From Macrococcoides caseolyticum (GTDB lineage: Bacteria; Bacillota; Bacilli; Staphylococcales; Staphylococcaceae), in NCBI RefSeq assembly GCF_002902665.1, contig NZ_PPRM01000042.1, positions 13,922 through 77,921 of the forward strand: a DNA stretch of 64,000 nt, read 5' to 3'. The notes under the pieces were generated by a model. It saw only the letters and a list, made by a program, of their open reading frames with translations, was not told the origin of the DNA and did not search any database. This document shows positions 45,872 to 56,269 of the stretch, piece by piece (position 1 is the stretch's first letter; each line of letters opens with the position of its first letter). The translations under genes were made by a program, and so were the position numbers.

Positions 45872-47242
45872 TTATGAGCGTATGGGTAGCTGTATCTTAA
45901 CTTTTGTATAGACATGTAATTCACTTTCAATAGAAACTGTACCTGAATAAGTCTCAATCAATTTCTTTGCAATTGACAGACCAAGACCATTTCCACCTTT
46001 AGAGCGTGCGCGCGATTTATCTACACGATAAAACCTGTCAAAAATATTCTGTAGGTCTTCTTCAGGAATACCGATGCCATAATCTATGATTTCGATTTGT
46101 GCAAACTTATTTTTTTTTGTTGTTCTAACAATGATATGTTTGTTTTTCTGATCATATTTAATCGCATTATCTAAAAATATCGTTAATATCTGTTCAAAAT
46201 GAAATCGATTAATTGTCAGTCGGATTGATTTTTCTGAACTATGGAAATCAAAGATATATTCAGATTTTAATTGTGAGAAGGCATTAATTCTTGACTTTAT
46301 TTCGTCGTTAATATCAATTACTTCTTGCGGCGAAGACTCAATTAGAGACAAATCTTTCGATAAAATCAACAGTTCTTCAACAAGCTTATTGATTCTAGCC
46401 ATTTCTTCAATAGATATCGATAAGGATTCTTCAAGAACTTCCGGCTTATTCTTACCCCATCTCTTTATCAGATTAAGATGACCATTGATAATCTGTAAGG
46501 GGGTTCTAAGTTCATGTGATGCGTCTTCTACAAACTGTTTTTGCTGGTTGAATGACTGTTCTAGCTGCGTCATCATCTCATTGAAAGTTTCAATAAGATC
46601 ATTTGTTTCATGATATTGAGTGGAAAAAGCGAGTTTGTTTTGAAAGCCATCTCTTTTTATCCTTTTCATCTGTTCAGCAATCATACGAATAGGTTTCGTA
46701 ATCTGACCAGAGAACACATAGCTGAGCATAGCCGTTAAAAATAGGGCGGTTAAACTCGAGAAGCTGCTGATAATGATTAAGAATTCAATGACATCGTCAT
46801 GGTTTTTTAATGAGTGTACTAATACAACATAACCATGAAAGTTGGCATTGTTAAGTGGTGAATACATAACGATATAATTCTTGCCTTGATGTACTTCGTC
46901 TTTAGATATTATCTTAGTTGTCGGATTGAATGCGATATCCACCTTCTCCGCAGATTGACCTGATATACTGAAAAGCTGTTCTCCTTGCCTATTAAAATAA
47001 ACAAACGTATCTCTCGAAGATAAAGATCTACTAAGATCATCAATCTTCAATTCCGCAATATTTTTAGTAGCCATAATCACTGATATATCAGACAAGCTTC
47101 TTTTTGCTATTTCAGCTTCCTGCTCCTTCTGATAAACACCGATCAGATAAATAATCAAGAAGCTGAAGAGCATGAAAACGATAAATGAAATCGTCGTTGT
47201 AAGCAGCATCCATTTAATTCTTAAGGATTGGGATACTTTCAT
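45872..47242 (-). CDS. arlS: ArlS sensor histidine kinase
   Basis: The 456-residue kinase has two membrane segments (about 10-35 and 150-175) flanking an extracytoplasmic sensor, a HAMP domain ([23 protein letters not shown]), an H-box [23 protein letters not shown], an N-box DNAIKYD and G-boxes [20 protein letters not shown] and [13 protein letters not shown]. ArlRS governs autolysis, adhesion and virulence via MgrA in S. aureus. Its start overlaps arlR (ATGA). Confidence 0.93.
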   Translation of the reverse strand: MKVSQSLRIKWMLLTTTISFIVFMLFSFLIIYLIGVYQKEQEAEIAKRSLSDISVIMATKNIAELKIDDLSRSLSSRDTFVYFNRQGEQLFSISGQSAEKVDIAFNPTTKIISKDEVHQGKNYIVMYSPLNNANFHGYVVLVHSLKNHDDVIEFLIIISSFSSLTALFLTAMLSYVFSGQITKPIRMIAEQMKRIKRDGFQNKLAFSTQYHETNDLIETFNEMMTQLEQSFNQQKQFVEDASHELRTPLQIINGHLNLIKRWGKNKPEVLEESLSISIEEMARINKLVEELLILSKDLSLIESSPQEVIDINDEIKSRINAFSQLKSEYIFDFHSSEKSIRLTINRFHFEQILTIFLDNAIKYDQKNKHIIVRTTKKNKFAQIEIIDYGIGIPEEDLQNIFDRFYRVDKSRARSKGGNGLGLSIAKKLIETYSGTVSIESELHVYTKVKIQLPIRS

Positions 47243-47910
47243 CGAATGACATATCCTACACCGCGAACAGTTTCTATCAGCTGATCCTGACCAAATGGTT
47301 TCAGTTTGTTCCTCAGATAACGAATGTAGACATCTACGACATTTGTTTCTACCTCATTATCATAGCCCCATATAGCTGTAAGCACTTTTTCTCTTGTCAT
47401 AACATGTCTTTTATTCATCGCAAGTAATTTCAGCAGTTCAAATTCAGTTTTAGTCAGCTCGATAAGCTGATGCTCACAAAAGACAGTAAACGCCTCCTTA
47501 TCAATCTGGAGATTTCCTACAACGAGCAGATGTTCACTGTCATCTTCATTCTTATTGCGGCGCAGTAACGCTCTTAATCTTGCTAGCAATTCTTCAATAT
47601 CAAATGGTTTAACGATATAATCGTCTGCACCATAATCAAGGCCTATCACTTTGTCATAAGTCTCACCTTTTGCCGTAATCATAATTACAGGTGTTTCCTT
47701 TTCTCTCCTAAGTTTTCTGCAAACTTCAAGTCCATTGAGTTTAGGCAGCATTATATCGAGTAATATACAGTCATATTCAGTACTAAGCGCCTCTTGCAAG
47801 CCACTTTCCCCGTCATACATTACAGTTACAGCGTAAGACTCATGTGTAAGCTCTAGCTCAATAAACCTTGCTAAGTTCGCTTCATCTTCAACTACTAGAA
47901 TACGTTTCAT
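47239..47910 (-). CDS. arlR: ArlR response regulator
   Basis: The 223-residue OmpR-type regulator has the receiver phosphorylation Asp in [13 protein letters not shown] (near 52), [24 protein letters not shown] and a winged-helix C-terminus ([26 protein letters not shown]...[12 protein letters not shown]...[11 protein letters not shown]). ATG 47910 follows AGGAAG and begins [10 protein letters not shown]; longer frames upstream only read through the GNAT gene end. The upstream GNAT gene ends 11 bp away. Confidence 0.95.
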   Translation of the reverse strand: MKRILVVEDEANLARFIELELTHESYAVTVMYDGESGLQEALSTEYDCILLDIMLPKLNGLEVCRKLRREKETPVIMITAKGETYDKVIGLDYGADDYIVKPFDIEELLARLRALLRRNKNEDDSEHLLVVGNLQIDKEAFTVFCEHQLIELTKTEFELLKLLAMNKRHVMTREKVLTAIWGYDNEVETNVVDVYIRYLRNKLKPFGQDQLIETVRGVGYVIR

Positions 47911-47921
47911 CCTGACACTTC

Positions 47922-48518
47922 CTATGTTAAATATTTCTTCTGGATCTCCTGGATCTTTTTCTTTACATCCGGCCACTCATCATCAATGACAGAATAAATG
48001 ATTAAATTTCTTCTGACACCATGTAAATTGCGTTCCTTACGGATTACTCCTTCTTTTTGGAAGCCTAGCCTTTCAATCGCTCTATTCGATCTTTCATTAC
48101 GTTCATCTGCTTTAATCTGTACGCGTACCATATTAAGTGTCTCGAAACAGAATTCGAGCAATAAATATTTACTATCAGTATTAACAAAGGTTTTCTGAGC
48201 TTTTACACCAAACCAGGTCGTTCCGATCTCACAGGCATCATTCTCATAGTCAATATCCTTAATGCGTGTGGACCCCACTACTTCATTCGTCGCTTTCAGT
48301 ACTACGATAAAAGGAATAGACTTCAACGTTTCTCTAAGATGGACTGCATCGATCACCCATTGCTCCATGAGATCCATATTCGTAGCCTGAAACAGCATGT
48401 AGCTCCAGATAGATTCGTGATTGATTTCATGAAGGTCTTTTGCATGCTCAATCTGCATCGGAATTAATTTTATTCTGTCATTTTCCAGTACAAGTGATTC
48501 AAATGTATGTATGCTCAA
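47922..48518 (-). CDS. RimJ/RimL-type GNAT acetyltransferase
   Basis: The 198-residue protein follows the RimJ/L pattern: [22 protein letters not shown] at the N-terminus, [52 protein letters not shown]. It may acetylate a protein N-terminus or an amino-acid substrate; the target is unknown. It lies immediately upstream of arlR on the same strand, so it may be co-transcribed with the two-component system. Confidence 0.82.
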   Translation of the reverse strand: MSIHTFESLVLENDRIKLIPMQIEHAKDLHEINHESIWSYMLFQATNMDLMEQWVIDAVHLRETLKSIPFIVVLKATNEVVGSTRIKDIDYENDACEIGTTWFGVKAQKTFVNTDSKYLLLEFCFETLNMVRVQIKADERNERSNRAIERLGFQKEGVIRKERNLHGVRRNLIIYSVIDDEWPDVKKKIQEIQKKYLT

Positions 48519-48600
48519 TTCAATTACCTCATATCATTAATTTATAAAAAAATAATACCACAAAAGGTTTAAAGTTAGCTATTGTTTAGAAATGAACAAT

Positions 48601-48701
48601 AAAAAAGCACCTGACCGGGCAAGTCAGGTGCTTTTTGGGCATAAAAGGGGGTGAAAATGCTCATCAGAGGGGGAACTCTATTTAAATGAGAATCATTTTC
48701 A
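48601..48701 (-). ncRNA. isrR: Fur-regulated small RNA candidate, IsrR-like
   Basis: On the minus strand, a strong promoter (see next entry) should start transcription near 48701. The unit ends in a 14-bp terminator stem (48602-48615 with 48623-48636) followed by T, for an RNA of about 100 nt. It has no plausible ORF in sense. It carries C-rich stretches complementary to ribosome sites: GUUCCCCCUCUG (Cs in the loop of an AGAG/CUCU stem) and UUUUCACCCCCUUUUAUGCCC-like sequence, plus GCCCG in the terminator loop. A long-range UGAAAAUG/CAUUUUCA pairing closes the 5' part. S. aureus IsrR is a Fur-controlled sRNA with such C-rich motifs, and I recall it near arlR and pgpB. Identity is inferred from these traits. 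Confidence 0.72.
48602..48636 (-). terminator. Strong terminator of the IsrR-like RNA
   Basis: AAAAAGCACCTGAC (48602-48615) pairs perfectly with GTCAGGTGCTTTTT (48623-48636) around a 7-nt loop, with a T-run on the minus strand. It also terminates any transcript running on from the PAP2 gene before the GNAT-arlRS unit. Confidence 0.92.
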
Positions 48702-48735
48702 TTTATTATTATACCTTATTGAGAACGATTGTCAA
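48687..48735 (-). promoter_or_regulatory. sRNA promoter with two Fur-box-like sites
   Basis: On the minus strand TTGACA (48730-48735), a 16-nt spacer and TATAAT (48708-48713) make a near-consensus promoter lying partly in the last codons of the PAP2 gene. TGAGAATCATTTTCA (48687-48701) matches the 7-1-7 Fur consensus TGATAATNATTATCA at all but two positions and sits at the start site. TGAGAACGATTGTCA (48720-48734) is a weaker second match over -35. Confidence 0.8.
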
Positions 48736-49339
48736 TTACTTTATTTAAAATTAATTGTGATAATAGTATACAGACAGCTCCGCCAATTACCCCTGCAATA
48801 ATATCAGTCGGATAATGTACGCCAAGATACACCCTGCTACTTGAAATCATGAGGATAGTAAATACACACATACCGATAAAGTAAGGCTTAAAAGAGCTAT
48901 TCGAATGGTATTTGATCAAGATTGCCAGACTACCGAAAAACGCACAAGATCCCATAGCATGACCACTAGGAAAACTAAATCCTGTAATATCTATAAGACG
49001 CAATAATGTCGGCCTTTCTCTATCGAAGATATTTTTCAGCAGAGGATTGAGCACGCCAGACAAGATCATAGATAATGCGAAGAAAAGTGCATCTATTTTT
49101 AACCTTTTAAGCAAAAGATAACATACTAGGAGTAAAGACAGCAGAATCATAGACCAAACTTCACCGATCTTTGTGAATCCGAGCATAATTGTAGTCGTAA
49201 TGAAACTTTCTGAAGAATATATGAATTCATAGGCCTCATTATCAATCCATTTTCCAATGCGTGATTCATGGAAAAATGCTATCATTCCAAAGATAAAACT
49301 AAATATTAATATCAACAAAATCCTTTTCGCCTGAGACAT
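48716..49339 (-). CDS. PAP2-family phosphatase (PgpB-like)
   Basis: The 207-residue membrane protein has about six segments and the three phosphatase motifs KNIFDRERP, SFPSGHAMGS and SSRVYLGVHYPTDIIAG, with catalytic His residues in the second and third. It probably dephosphorylates a lipid phosphate such as undecaprenyl pyrophosphate or phosphatidylglycerophosphate. It follows murG by 11 bp, consistent with a role in envelope lipid cycling. Confidence 0.88.
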   Translation of the reverse strand: MSQAKRILLILIFSFIFGMIAFFHESRIGKWIDNEAYEFIYSSESFITTTIMLGFTKIGEVWSMILLSLLLVCYLLLKRLKIDALFFALSMILSGVLNPLLKNIFDRERPTLLRLIDITGFSFPSGHAMGSCAFFGSLAILIKYHSNSSFKPYFIGMCVFTILMISSSRVYLGVHYPTDIIAGVIGGAVCILLSQLILNKVIDNRSQ

Positions 49340-49350
49340 AATCCTACTCC

Positions 49351-50412
49351 TTAACTAGCATCTGCTATTATTTTCATCAATAGATCATGAGCTGTATATA
49401 ATGATTTTTGTGAACTCATATTTTGCTGTAATTCATGTTGATGTTCATTTAAATATTCCAGCTTATCCATTAAATTATTCAGCGTGAATTCTTCTTCCTG
49501 TATGACCGTAGCATAACCCTGATTTTCAAACTGAGCAGCATTTTCAATTTGGTCTCCTCTACTTTGATCTTTACCAAGTGGCACTAAGATCATAGGCTTC
49601 TTTAATGCAAGAAATTCAAAGATAGCATTTGAACCCGCTCTTGAAATAACATAGTTTGTAATCTTGAACAGATGATTCAGTTCTTCACCTGCATATTCTG
49701 TCTGATAATATCCTTGCCTTGAAATATCATTGGAGTTTCCTTTACCTACAAGATGTATGAGCTGATAATTCTCAAGCAGCATATCTAGGTTTTCAAATAT
49801 CACATCGTTGATTTTCTTAGAACCTAATGAACCTCCCATTATCATTACAACAGGCTTATGTTCATTCAATTGCGTGATGGCATATCCTTCTTTAATATCC
49901 CCCTCAAAGAGATCGGTTCTGATGATACTACCGACATGATCTCCGCGTTCAGCGGGGATATAGTCCAGCGTCTTTTTAAATGTCGTGTACATTCTGTCAG
50001 CAAATTTGAGTGCAATCTTATTGGCAAGACCAGGTGTAACATCAGATTCATGGATTATTGTTCTTATATTCAAAATCTTTGCTGCAATTGTAACAGGGAC
50101 AGCTACAAATCCACCTTTAGAAAAGATGATATCCGGTTTTTCCTTCTTAAGTATCCTTAAAGCATCTAATACACCTTTTTGAACTTTAAATACATCCTTG
50201 ACATTTTCAACCGAAAAATATCTGCGTAATTTTCCGCTCGAAATCGCATAATATTTAATTTGAGGAAACTGCTCTTTTATGACCTCCGCTTCTATTCCAT
50301 TTTTTGATCCGATATAAAGACAGCTCACTCCTTCTTTTTCCGCTTCAGGAATGAGTGCCATATTAACGGCAACATGCCCAATTGTTCCTCCACCAGTAAA
50401 TGCAATCTTCAA
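49351..50412 (-). CDS. murG: MurG: lipid II N-acetylglucosaminyltransferase
   Basis: The 353-residue GT28 enzyme adds GlcNAc to lipid I on the inner face of the membrane. It has FTGGGTIGHVAVNMALIPE (N-terminal G-loop), IHESDVTPGLANK, MGGSLGSKKIND and the UDP-GlcNAc site ISRAGSNAIFEFLALKKPMILVPLGKDQSRGDQ. Its start is 12 bp after ctpA. Confidence 0.95.
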   Translation of the reverse strand: MKIAFTGGGTIGHVAVNMALIPEAEKEGVSCLYIGSKNGIEAEVIKEQFPQIKYYAISSGKLRRYFSVENVKDVFKVQKGVLDALRILKKEKPDIIFSKGGFVAVPVTIAAKILNIRTIIHESDVTPGLANKIALKFADRMYTTFKKTLDYIPAERGDHVGSIIRTDLFEGDIKEGYAITQLNEHKPVVMIMGGSLGSKKINDVIFENLDMLLENYQLIHLVGKGNSNDISRQGYYQTEYAGEELNHLFKITNYVISRAGSNAIFEFLALKKPMILVPLGKDQSRGDQIENAAQFENQGYATVIQEEEFTLNNLMDKLEYLNEHQHELQQNMSSQKSLYTAHDLLMKIIADAS

Positions 50413-50424
50413 TTAGACAACCTC

Positions 50425-51891
50425 CTATTTTTTCTTTGCTTCTTGTATCGCTCTTTTAAGCTGTACATCATCATTTTCAATCTTTTTTGCAAGCTGCGTC
50501 ATAAATTTATCGGTAGTCTTACCCGTCATTATGCCATCTACAGTAAGATTATTTTCCATTTGAAAGCTCTGGACGGCATACAAAGTAGATTCATCAAATG
50601 TATTATCAACTTTACCAGGATCAAACCCTAATGCTTTAAGGCCCATCTCCATGGATTTTACTTTCGTGCTTTTCACATTTAGTGTGAGCACTTCATCCGC
50701 ATCGAGCACCTGACCATGCACATAAGATGGAAGATCAACTTTAATATCTGGAGTAATTCCTTTTTTATGGATCCATGTACTATTTGGTGTCAACCACTTC
50801 TGTTCAGTATATTTAATCATTGAATTATCTTTAAATGTCGATGTCGTCTGTACGATTCCTTTTCCAAATGATTGATGACCAACAATCTTCGCTTTACCAT
50901 TATCTTTCAACGCCGCTGCGAAGACTTCTGATGCACTCGCCGATCCTTCATTTAAGAGAATAACTGTAGGAAGATTCTTTGTAAGTGCGTCTTCATCTTT
51001 GGAAGCTTTCAATAATTCTTTATTACCCGATACATCTTCCATCTGAACAATAACCTTACCTTTTTCTAAATAAGTTTCGGCCATCTTTGCTGCTTCATCT
51101 AAATAGCCTCCTGGATTATCTCTCAAATCAATTACAACTTGCTTCATTCCTTTATCACGTAGGGATTTAAGTGCATCGGTAAATTCATCAGCGGTGCCTT
51201 CCTGGAATTTCATTACGGTAATAACCCCTGTACCATCCTTTTTGAAAGTATATTCAATACTGTTCATATGTATTTTATCACGCGTAATTTTAACATTGAA
51301 AGGTTCAGCATCTCCCCTTTTTAGCGTTAGTGTGACAACCGTCCCTTTCTTGCCTCTGACAAGTTTAACTACATCTTGTGTCGACTTTCCTTCTACAGAT
51401 TTATCATCAACCGCCATGATAATATCACCAGATTTAACTCCAGCCTTCTGAGCCGGGGCACCCTTGATCGGACTGCTGATTATAATTTTGTTATCTTTCT
51501 CTTCAATCTCAGTTCCTATCCCCTGAAAATCTCCTTGCATTGATTCCGTAAAATCATTTTGTTCAGCACTCGTCATATATTCACTATATGGATCGTCAAG
51601 TCCACTGACCATTCCTTTGATCGCACCATCGATCAGTTTATCTTTTTCCACCTTCTTATAATACTTTTTATTTAACGTATCATATACGGCATATAACTTT
51701 ACAAACTCCGATCTTTTTTGCGTATCATCGCTTATAATCTTCTCGTTGCCACTAAGTATCGCAAATGCTGTTACAGCTGCTGTAATTATAATAGTTGATA
51801 AAAGCATCATGATAAATTTAAATGGAGATATCACATAGTTTCTCTCAACATTTTCGTTTGAAGATTTGTCATTCTTGTTATTGTCTTTCAT
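50425..51891 (-). CDS. ctpA: CtpA-like S41 carboxyl-terminal processing protease
   Basis: The 488-residue cell-envelope protease has an N-terminal cytoplasmic Asn/Lys-rich stretch, one membrane anchor (about 26-48), a PDZ domain (GIGTEIEEKDNKIIISSPIKGAPAQKAGVKSGDIIMAVD), the S41 core with catalytic Ser in NEGSASASEVFAAAL and Lys in GHQSFGKGIVQT, and a C-terminal peptidoglycan-binding domain (MEMGLKALGFDPGKVDNTFD...). It is important for stress tolerance and virulence in S. aureus. Confidence 0.93.
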   Translation of the reverse strand: MKDNNKNDKSSNENVERNYVISPFKFIMMLLSTIIITAAVTAFAILSGNEKIISDDTQKRSEFVKLYAVYDTLNKKYYKKVEKDKLIDGAIKGMVSGLDDPYSEYMTSAEQNDFTESMQGDFQGIGTEIEEKDNKIIISSPIKGAPAQKAGVKSGDIIMAVDDKSVEGKSTQDVVKLVRGKKGTVVTLTLKRGDAEPFNVKITRDKIHMNSIEYTFKKDGTGVITVMKFQEGTADEFTDALKSLRDKGMKQVVIDLRDNPGGYLDEAAKMAETYLEKGKVIVQMEDVSGNKELLKASKDEDALTKNLPTVILLNEGSASASEVFAAALKDNGKAKIVGHQSFGKGIVQTTSTFKDNSMIKYTEQKWLTPNSTWIHKKGITPDIKVDLPSYVHGQVLDADEVLTLNVKSTKVKSMEMGLKALGFDPGKVDNTFDESTLYAVQSFQMENNLTVDGIMTGKTTDKFMTQLAKKIENDDVQLKRAIQEAKKK

Positions 51892-51949
51892 ATTTTCACA
51901 TCCATATACTATTGATTATTATTTTAGTATATAAAAAATATATGAATAA

Positions 51950-51975
51950 AGCACGTATCATATAAGATACGTGCT
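51950..51975 (-). terminator. Hairpin after yozE
   Basis: AGCACGTATC (51950-51959) pairs with GATACGTGCT (51966-51975) and is followed on the minus strand by TTTATT. The yozE stop lies at its edge. The T-run is weak. Confidence 0.65.
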
Positions 51976-52195
51976 AAAATTTTAACCATTCTAAATATTT
52001 CTCATATAAACGATCATATGTTGATAAGGACATGCCTGCTGTTCCATACTCTTCGATATATGTTGATAGCTGATTATAATCACTTTCATCTTTTGGAAAC
52101 ATTAAATCCAGGAACACCGCTTCGGCAAACTGACCAAACTCATTGCCCGCACCTCGCTCAGTCAAAACAAAATGATAAAATGAAGACCTTACCAT
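51974..52195 (-). CDS. YozE-family SAM-like protein
   Basis: The 73-residue protein (SFYHFVLTERGAGNEFGQFAEAVFLDLMFPKDESDYNQLSTYIEEYG...YDRLYEKYLEWL) matches the YozE family, with a sterile-alpha-motif-like helical fold. The role is unknown, but it is conserved in Bacillales. Its ATG overlaps the stop of crr (TAATG), so the two are coupled. Confidence 0.85.
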   Translation of the reverse strand: MVRSSFYHFVLTERGAGNEFGQFAEAVFLDLMFPKDESDYNQLSTYIEEYGTAGMSLSTYDRLYEKYLEWLKF

Positions 52196-52695
52196 TAATT
52201 TGTCTCGACAGACAGAACAACAGTTTCGCCTTGAATCAGCAATTCGGGTGCATCTGTAGTAATAGATTTCAAAGTATCTGAATTTGTGATAATTACTGGA
52301 GATATAATAGATGACGCTTGTTCTTCAATTTTTTTGATATCAAATTCAAGCAGTGCATCACCTTTAGTCACTTGATCTCCTTGGGTAACTAATGCATTAA
52401 AACCGTCACCCTTCATTGTAACAGTCTCAAGACCAACATGGATTAACAGTTCTACACCATTGTTGGCCTTTATACCAATGGCATGTTTCGTTGGGAATAC
52501 ATTGATAATTTCACCATCCACAGGGGCAACGACCAGACCATTAGACGGTCTGATACCAAAACCTTCACCCATCATCTTCTGAGCAAAGACCGGGTCTGGT
52601 ATATCTTCGATTGCTATAAAACTCCCTGCAATAGGGGCGACGATCTCTATGTTCTTCTCAGGCTGACTCCCTTTACCAAACAATTTCTTAAACAT
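52195..52695 (-). CDS. crr: PTS glucose-type EIIA component
   Basis: The 166-residue soluble EIIA-Glc domain has IAPIAGSFIAIEDIPDPVFAQKMMGEGF, the phosphorylated His in GVELLIHVGLETV (near 90), and VTKGDALLEFD. It receives phosphate from HPr and passes it to EIIB domains of glucose-class permeases. AGGAGTGG lies upstream of ATG 52695. Confidence 0.93.
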   Translation of the reverse strand: MFKKLFGKGSQPEKNIEIVAPIAGSFIAIEDIPDPVFAQKMMGEGFGIRPSNGLVVAPVDGEIINVFPTKHAIGIKANNGVELLIHVGLETVTMKGDGFNALVTQGDQVTKGDALLEFDIKKIEEQASSIISPVIITNSDTLKSITTDAPELLIQGETVVLSVETN

Positions 52696-52709
52696 AATAC
52701 CACTCCTAT

Positions 52710-53141
52710 TTATTTGTTATTGAACAAAGATAGATATTGTGTATATCCTAAAGCTTCAAGTTTATCGTAAGGTATAAACTGGATGCTTGCAGAGTTGATA
52801 CAGTATCTTAACCCACCTTTGTCAGCTGGACCATCATTGAAAACATGGCCAAGATGGCTGTCACTTGCATCACTCCTTACTTCTGTACGTGTCATACCAT
52901 GAGATTTATCAACGAGTTCAATGATCTCATCATCAGAAATTGCCTTAGAAAAACTCGGCCAGCCGCAAGATGAATCAAACTTGTCTTCAGAAGTAAAAAG
53001 CGGTTTACCACTCAGTTTATCGACATAGAGTCCTTTATCAAAATGGTTCCAGTATTCATTTTGAAATGGTGGCTCCGTACCGTTTTCTTTAATCACATAA
53101 TATTCCATCTCTGTAAGTTCATTTAAGTCTTTATCTTTCAT
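52710..53141 (-). CDS. msrB: Peptide-methionine (R)-S-oxide reductase
   Basis: The 143-residue enzyme repairs methionine-R-sulfoxide. It has [38 protein letters not shown] and the catalytic Cys in [13 protein letters not shown]. It lacks the usual CxxC zinc pairs of many MsrB proteins, as do the staphylococcal forms as I recall. GGGGGA precedes ATG 53141, which overlaps the end of msrA by 11 nt. Confidence 0.93.
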   Translation of the reverse strand: MKDKDLNELTEMEYYVIKENGTEPPFQNEYWNHFDKGLYVDKLSGKPLFTSEDKFDSSCGWPSFSKAISDDEIIELVDKSHGMTRTEVRSDASDSHLGHVFNDGPADKGGLRYCINSASIQFIPYDKLEALGYTQYLSLFNNK

Positions 53142-53661
53142 CTTTATTCCCCCAATGCTTTTCAATAAATGCTTTTCTTCCAGAACCCACCTGATAACGT
53201 TCATAATGTCCCGGCGCCTTCTTATAATAATCTTGATGCTCTTTTTCTGCAGCATAGAAATTTTTATAAGGTAATACCGGTGTTGTTATCTTTCGAGCGA
53301 ATATGCCCGCATCATCGAGCTTTCTAATATACTCTAATGCTTCAATTTTTTGTTGATTGTTATGATAGAAGACTGCCGGCGTATAGCTTTCACCTCGATC
53401 ATAAAACTGACCTTTATCATCTGTAGGATCGAAAGTCATAAAATAGACCTTTAATATATCTTGGTATGAAATTTGGGATTCATCATAAGTGACTTGTACT
53501 GCCTCTCTATGACCGGTTGTATTAGTACATACTTCTTCGTAAGATGGATTATCGACATGTCCGCCACTGTATCCACTGACTACTGACTGAACACCAGGAA
53601 AAGTATCAAAAGGTTTCACAAGACACCAGAAACATCCACCTGCAAAAGTTGCTTTTTGCAT
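53131..53661 (-). CDS. msrA: Peptide-methionine (S)-S-oxide reductase
   Basis: The 176-residue enzyme repairs methionine-S-sulfoxide and has the catalytic motif [13 protein letters not shown] (Cys near residue 11), [20 protein letters not shown] and [22 protein letters not shown] precedes ATG 53661. It overlaps msrB, so both stereoisomers are handled from one transcript. Confidence 0.95.
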   Translation of the reverse strand: MQKATFAGGCFWCLVKPFDTFPGVQSVVSGYSGGHVDNPSYEEVCTNTTGHREAVQVTYDESQISYQDILKVYFMTFDPTDDKGQFYDRGESYTPAVFYHNNQQKIEALEYIRKLDDAGIFARKITTPVLPYKNFYAAEKEHQDYYKKAPGHYERYQVGSGRKAFIEKHWGNKDER

Positions 53662-53665
53662 GGAA

Positions 53666-54214
53666 TCACTCCTTTATTTTTATATCAAATACCCATTCCT
53701 TCGAGGGGTTAATCTCCTTGAGCAATAAATTTGTTTTACCATGTTCTATCACTCCTAAATCATAGTAAAAAGCAGCTTCATTCTTATTTAAGCTTACACC
53801 ATCCGGCAGATTGCCAAATTCAGAAACGATAGCCAATAGTTTCTGTTTGCTAAAAGGCAGCTTTCCAATGATTACATCATCAATTTTAAGCTTTAAAATT
53901 CCGTCCATATACACTTCTGGTGTTGTGATAAAAGATACGTGGACATCTTGATTTAAAAATTTCGATGTACTATGGATCAAAATCTTGTTTGATTTAAAAT
54001 AAATCTTGTTGTCTTTATCTTGTGGTAAATACTTTGCTACCGTGGATTGCGAAAGAATCAATGTGTCATTACTTGATAAATGATTCTTCTTAAAACTCTG
54101 TTTTGATACCTCATCGGTCAGCCTAAGATTAAAGAGAGTGAACCCAACAATGAAAACAGTAACTAATAAGATTGAGAGAATAAACCAGATGGGTGATCTA
54201 ATTATTCTAGTCAT
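53666..54214 (-). CDS. YpmS-family (DUF2140) membrane-anchored protein
   Basis: The protein of about 182 residues has one N-terminal membrane anchor (PIWFILSILLVTVFIVGFTLFNLRL) and an extracytoplasmic beta-rich domain with STVAKYL, DVHVSFITTPEVYMDGILKLKIDDVIIGKLPFSK typical of YpmS/DUF2140. The function is unknown. ATG 54214 is preferred over the TTG at 54223; it overlaps the end of the DegV gene. Confidence 0.75.
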   Translation of the reverse strand: MTRIIRSPIWFILSILLVTVFIVGFTLFNLRLTDEVSKQSFKKNHLSSNDTLILSQSTVAKYLPQDKDNKIYFKSNKILIHSTSKFLNQDVHVSFITTPEVYMDGILKLKIDDVIIGKLPFSKQKLLAIVSEFGNLPDGVSLNKNEAAFYYDLGVIEHGKTNLLLKEINPSKEWVFDIKIKE

Positions 54215-55052
54215 TGTAGCCAAATACCGATAATCCTATTGCACCAGGTCCAGTATGTGTTGACACAATCGGCGTCGTAGTATGGATCGTTATATTTTCA
54301 TCAGTAAAAGGTTCCAGCGCTGATTTCACTTTTGTAAGTAAATCATTAGCCTGTGCTTCTGATATACCGATCCTCAAATATTTATATTGTTCGCTCATTT
54401 CTTGCACTTCTTTAGTAAGAAGTTTAACGACTGAATTGATCGTACGTGCATTCTGGAGGACGTGAATCTCTCCATCTACCACTTCTGCTACAGGTTTGAG
54501 ATTCATCAGTCCACCAATAAAGCCCTTTCCTCGCGAAATTCTTCCGCCTTTTCTTAAATAATCAAGCTGAGAAATCACTAGAAAGAGCTTTGATTGAGTT
54601 TTCATATTCTCAATCGCCGCTACTATTTCATCCATCGATTTATGCTTGATGATTAATTCTGCTACATTTTGTACAATGAATCCATAGGATTGAGCGATAA
54701 ATCCAGAATCGATAACTGTGACATTTCCATCTACCATACCGGCGGCTGTCTGCGCACTGCCAATAGTACCACTTAAACGATGTGTCATATGCAGACTTAA
54801 TATTTCATAACCTTCCTCGATATATTTTTCGTATATTTCGACAAATTTACCTGTTGCCGGCTGACTCGTTTTAGGAATTTCTTTAAGTGTTATTAGTTTC
54901 TCTAAATATTCATCAGATGTGATTTCTTCCTGGTCTAGATATGTTTTACCCTCCATTACAATATTTAAAGGTACTTGTACGATACCGTGATCTTTTAAAT
55001 ATTGAGCTGGCAAATCGTGTGTAGAATCTACGATTAATTTAATTTTACTCAT
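54207..55052 (-). CDS. DegV family fatty-acid-binding protein
   Basis: The 281-residue protein has the DegV pattern: KLIVDSTHDLP at the start, TSQPATGKFVEIYEKYIEEGYEILSLHMTHRLSGTIGSAQ in the first domain and STHTGPGAIGLSVFG at the end. DegV/FakB proteins hold a fatty acid for phosphorylation by FakA, which fits the adjacent acyltransferase gene. The start is 4 bp after plsC. Confidence 0.9.
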   Translation of the reverse strand: MSKIKLIVDSTHDLPAQYLKDHGIVQVPLNIVMEGKTYLDQEEITSDEYLEKLITLKEIPKTSQPATGKFVEIYEKYIEEGYEILSLHMTHRLSGTIGSAQTAAGMVDGNVTVIDSGFIAQSYGFIVQNVAELIIKHKSMDEIVAAIENMKTQSKLFLVISQLDYLRKGGRISRGKGFIGGLMNLKPVAEVVDGEIHVLQNARTINSVVKLLTKEVQEMSEQYKYLRIGISEAQANDLLTKVKSALEPFTDENITIHTTTPIVSTHTGPGAIGLSVFGYND

Positions 55053-55056
55053 GTCG

Positions 55057-56269
<1,213 letters not shown>

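Noticed and set aside
48641-48690. Plus-strand mini-ORF MLIRGGTLFK with AAGGGGGTG upstream
   Set aside because: The apparent ribosome site and codons are the complement of the C-rich motifs of the minus-strand sRNA; there is no plus-strand promoter, and the sRNA reading explains the conservation-like features better.
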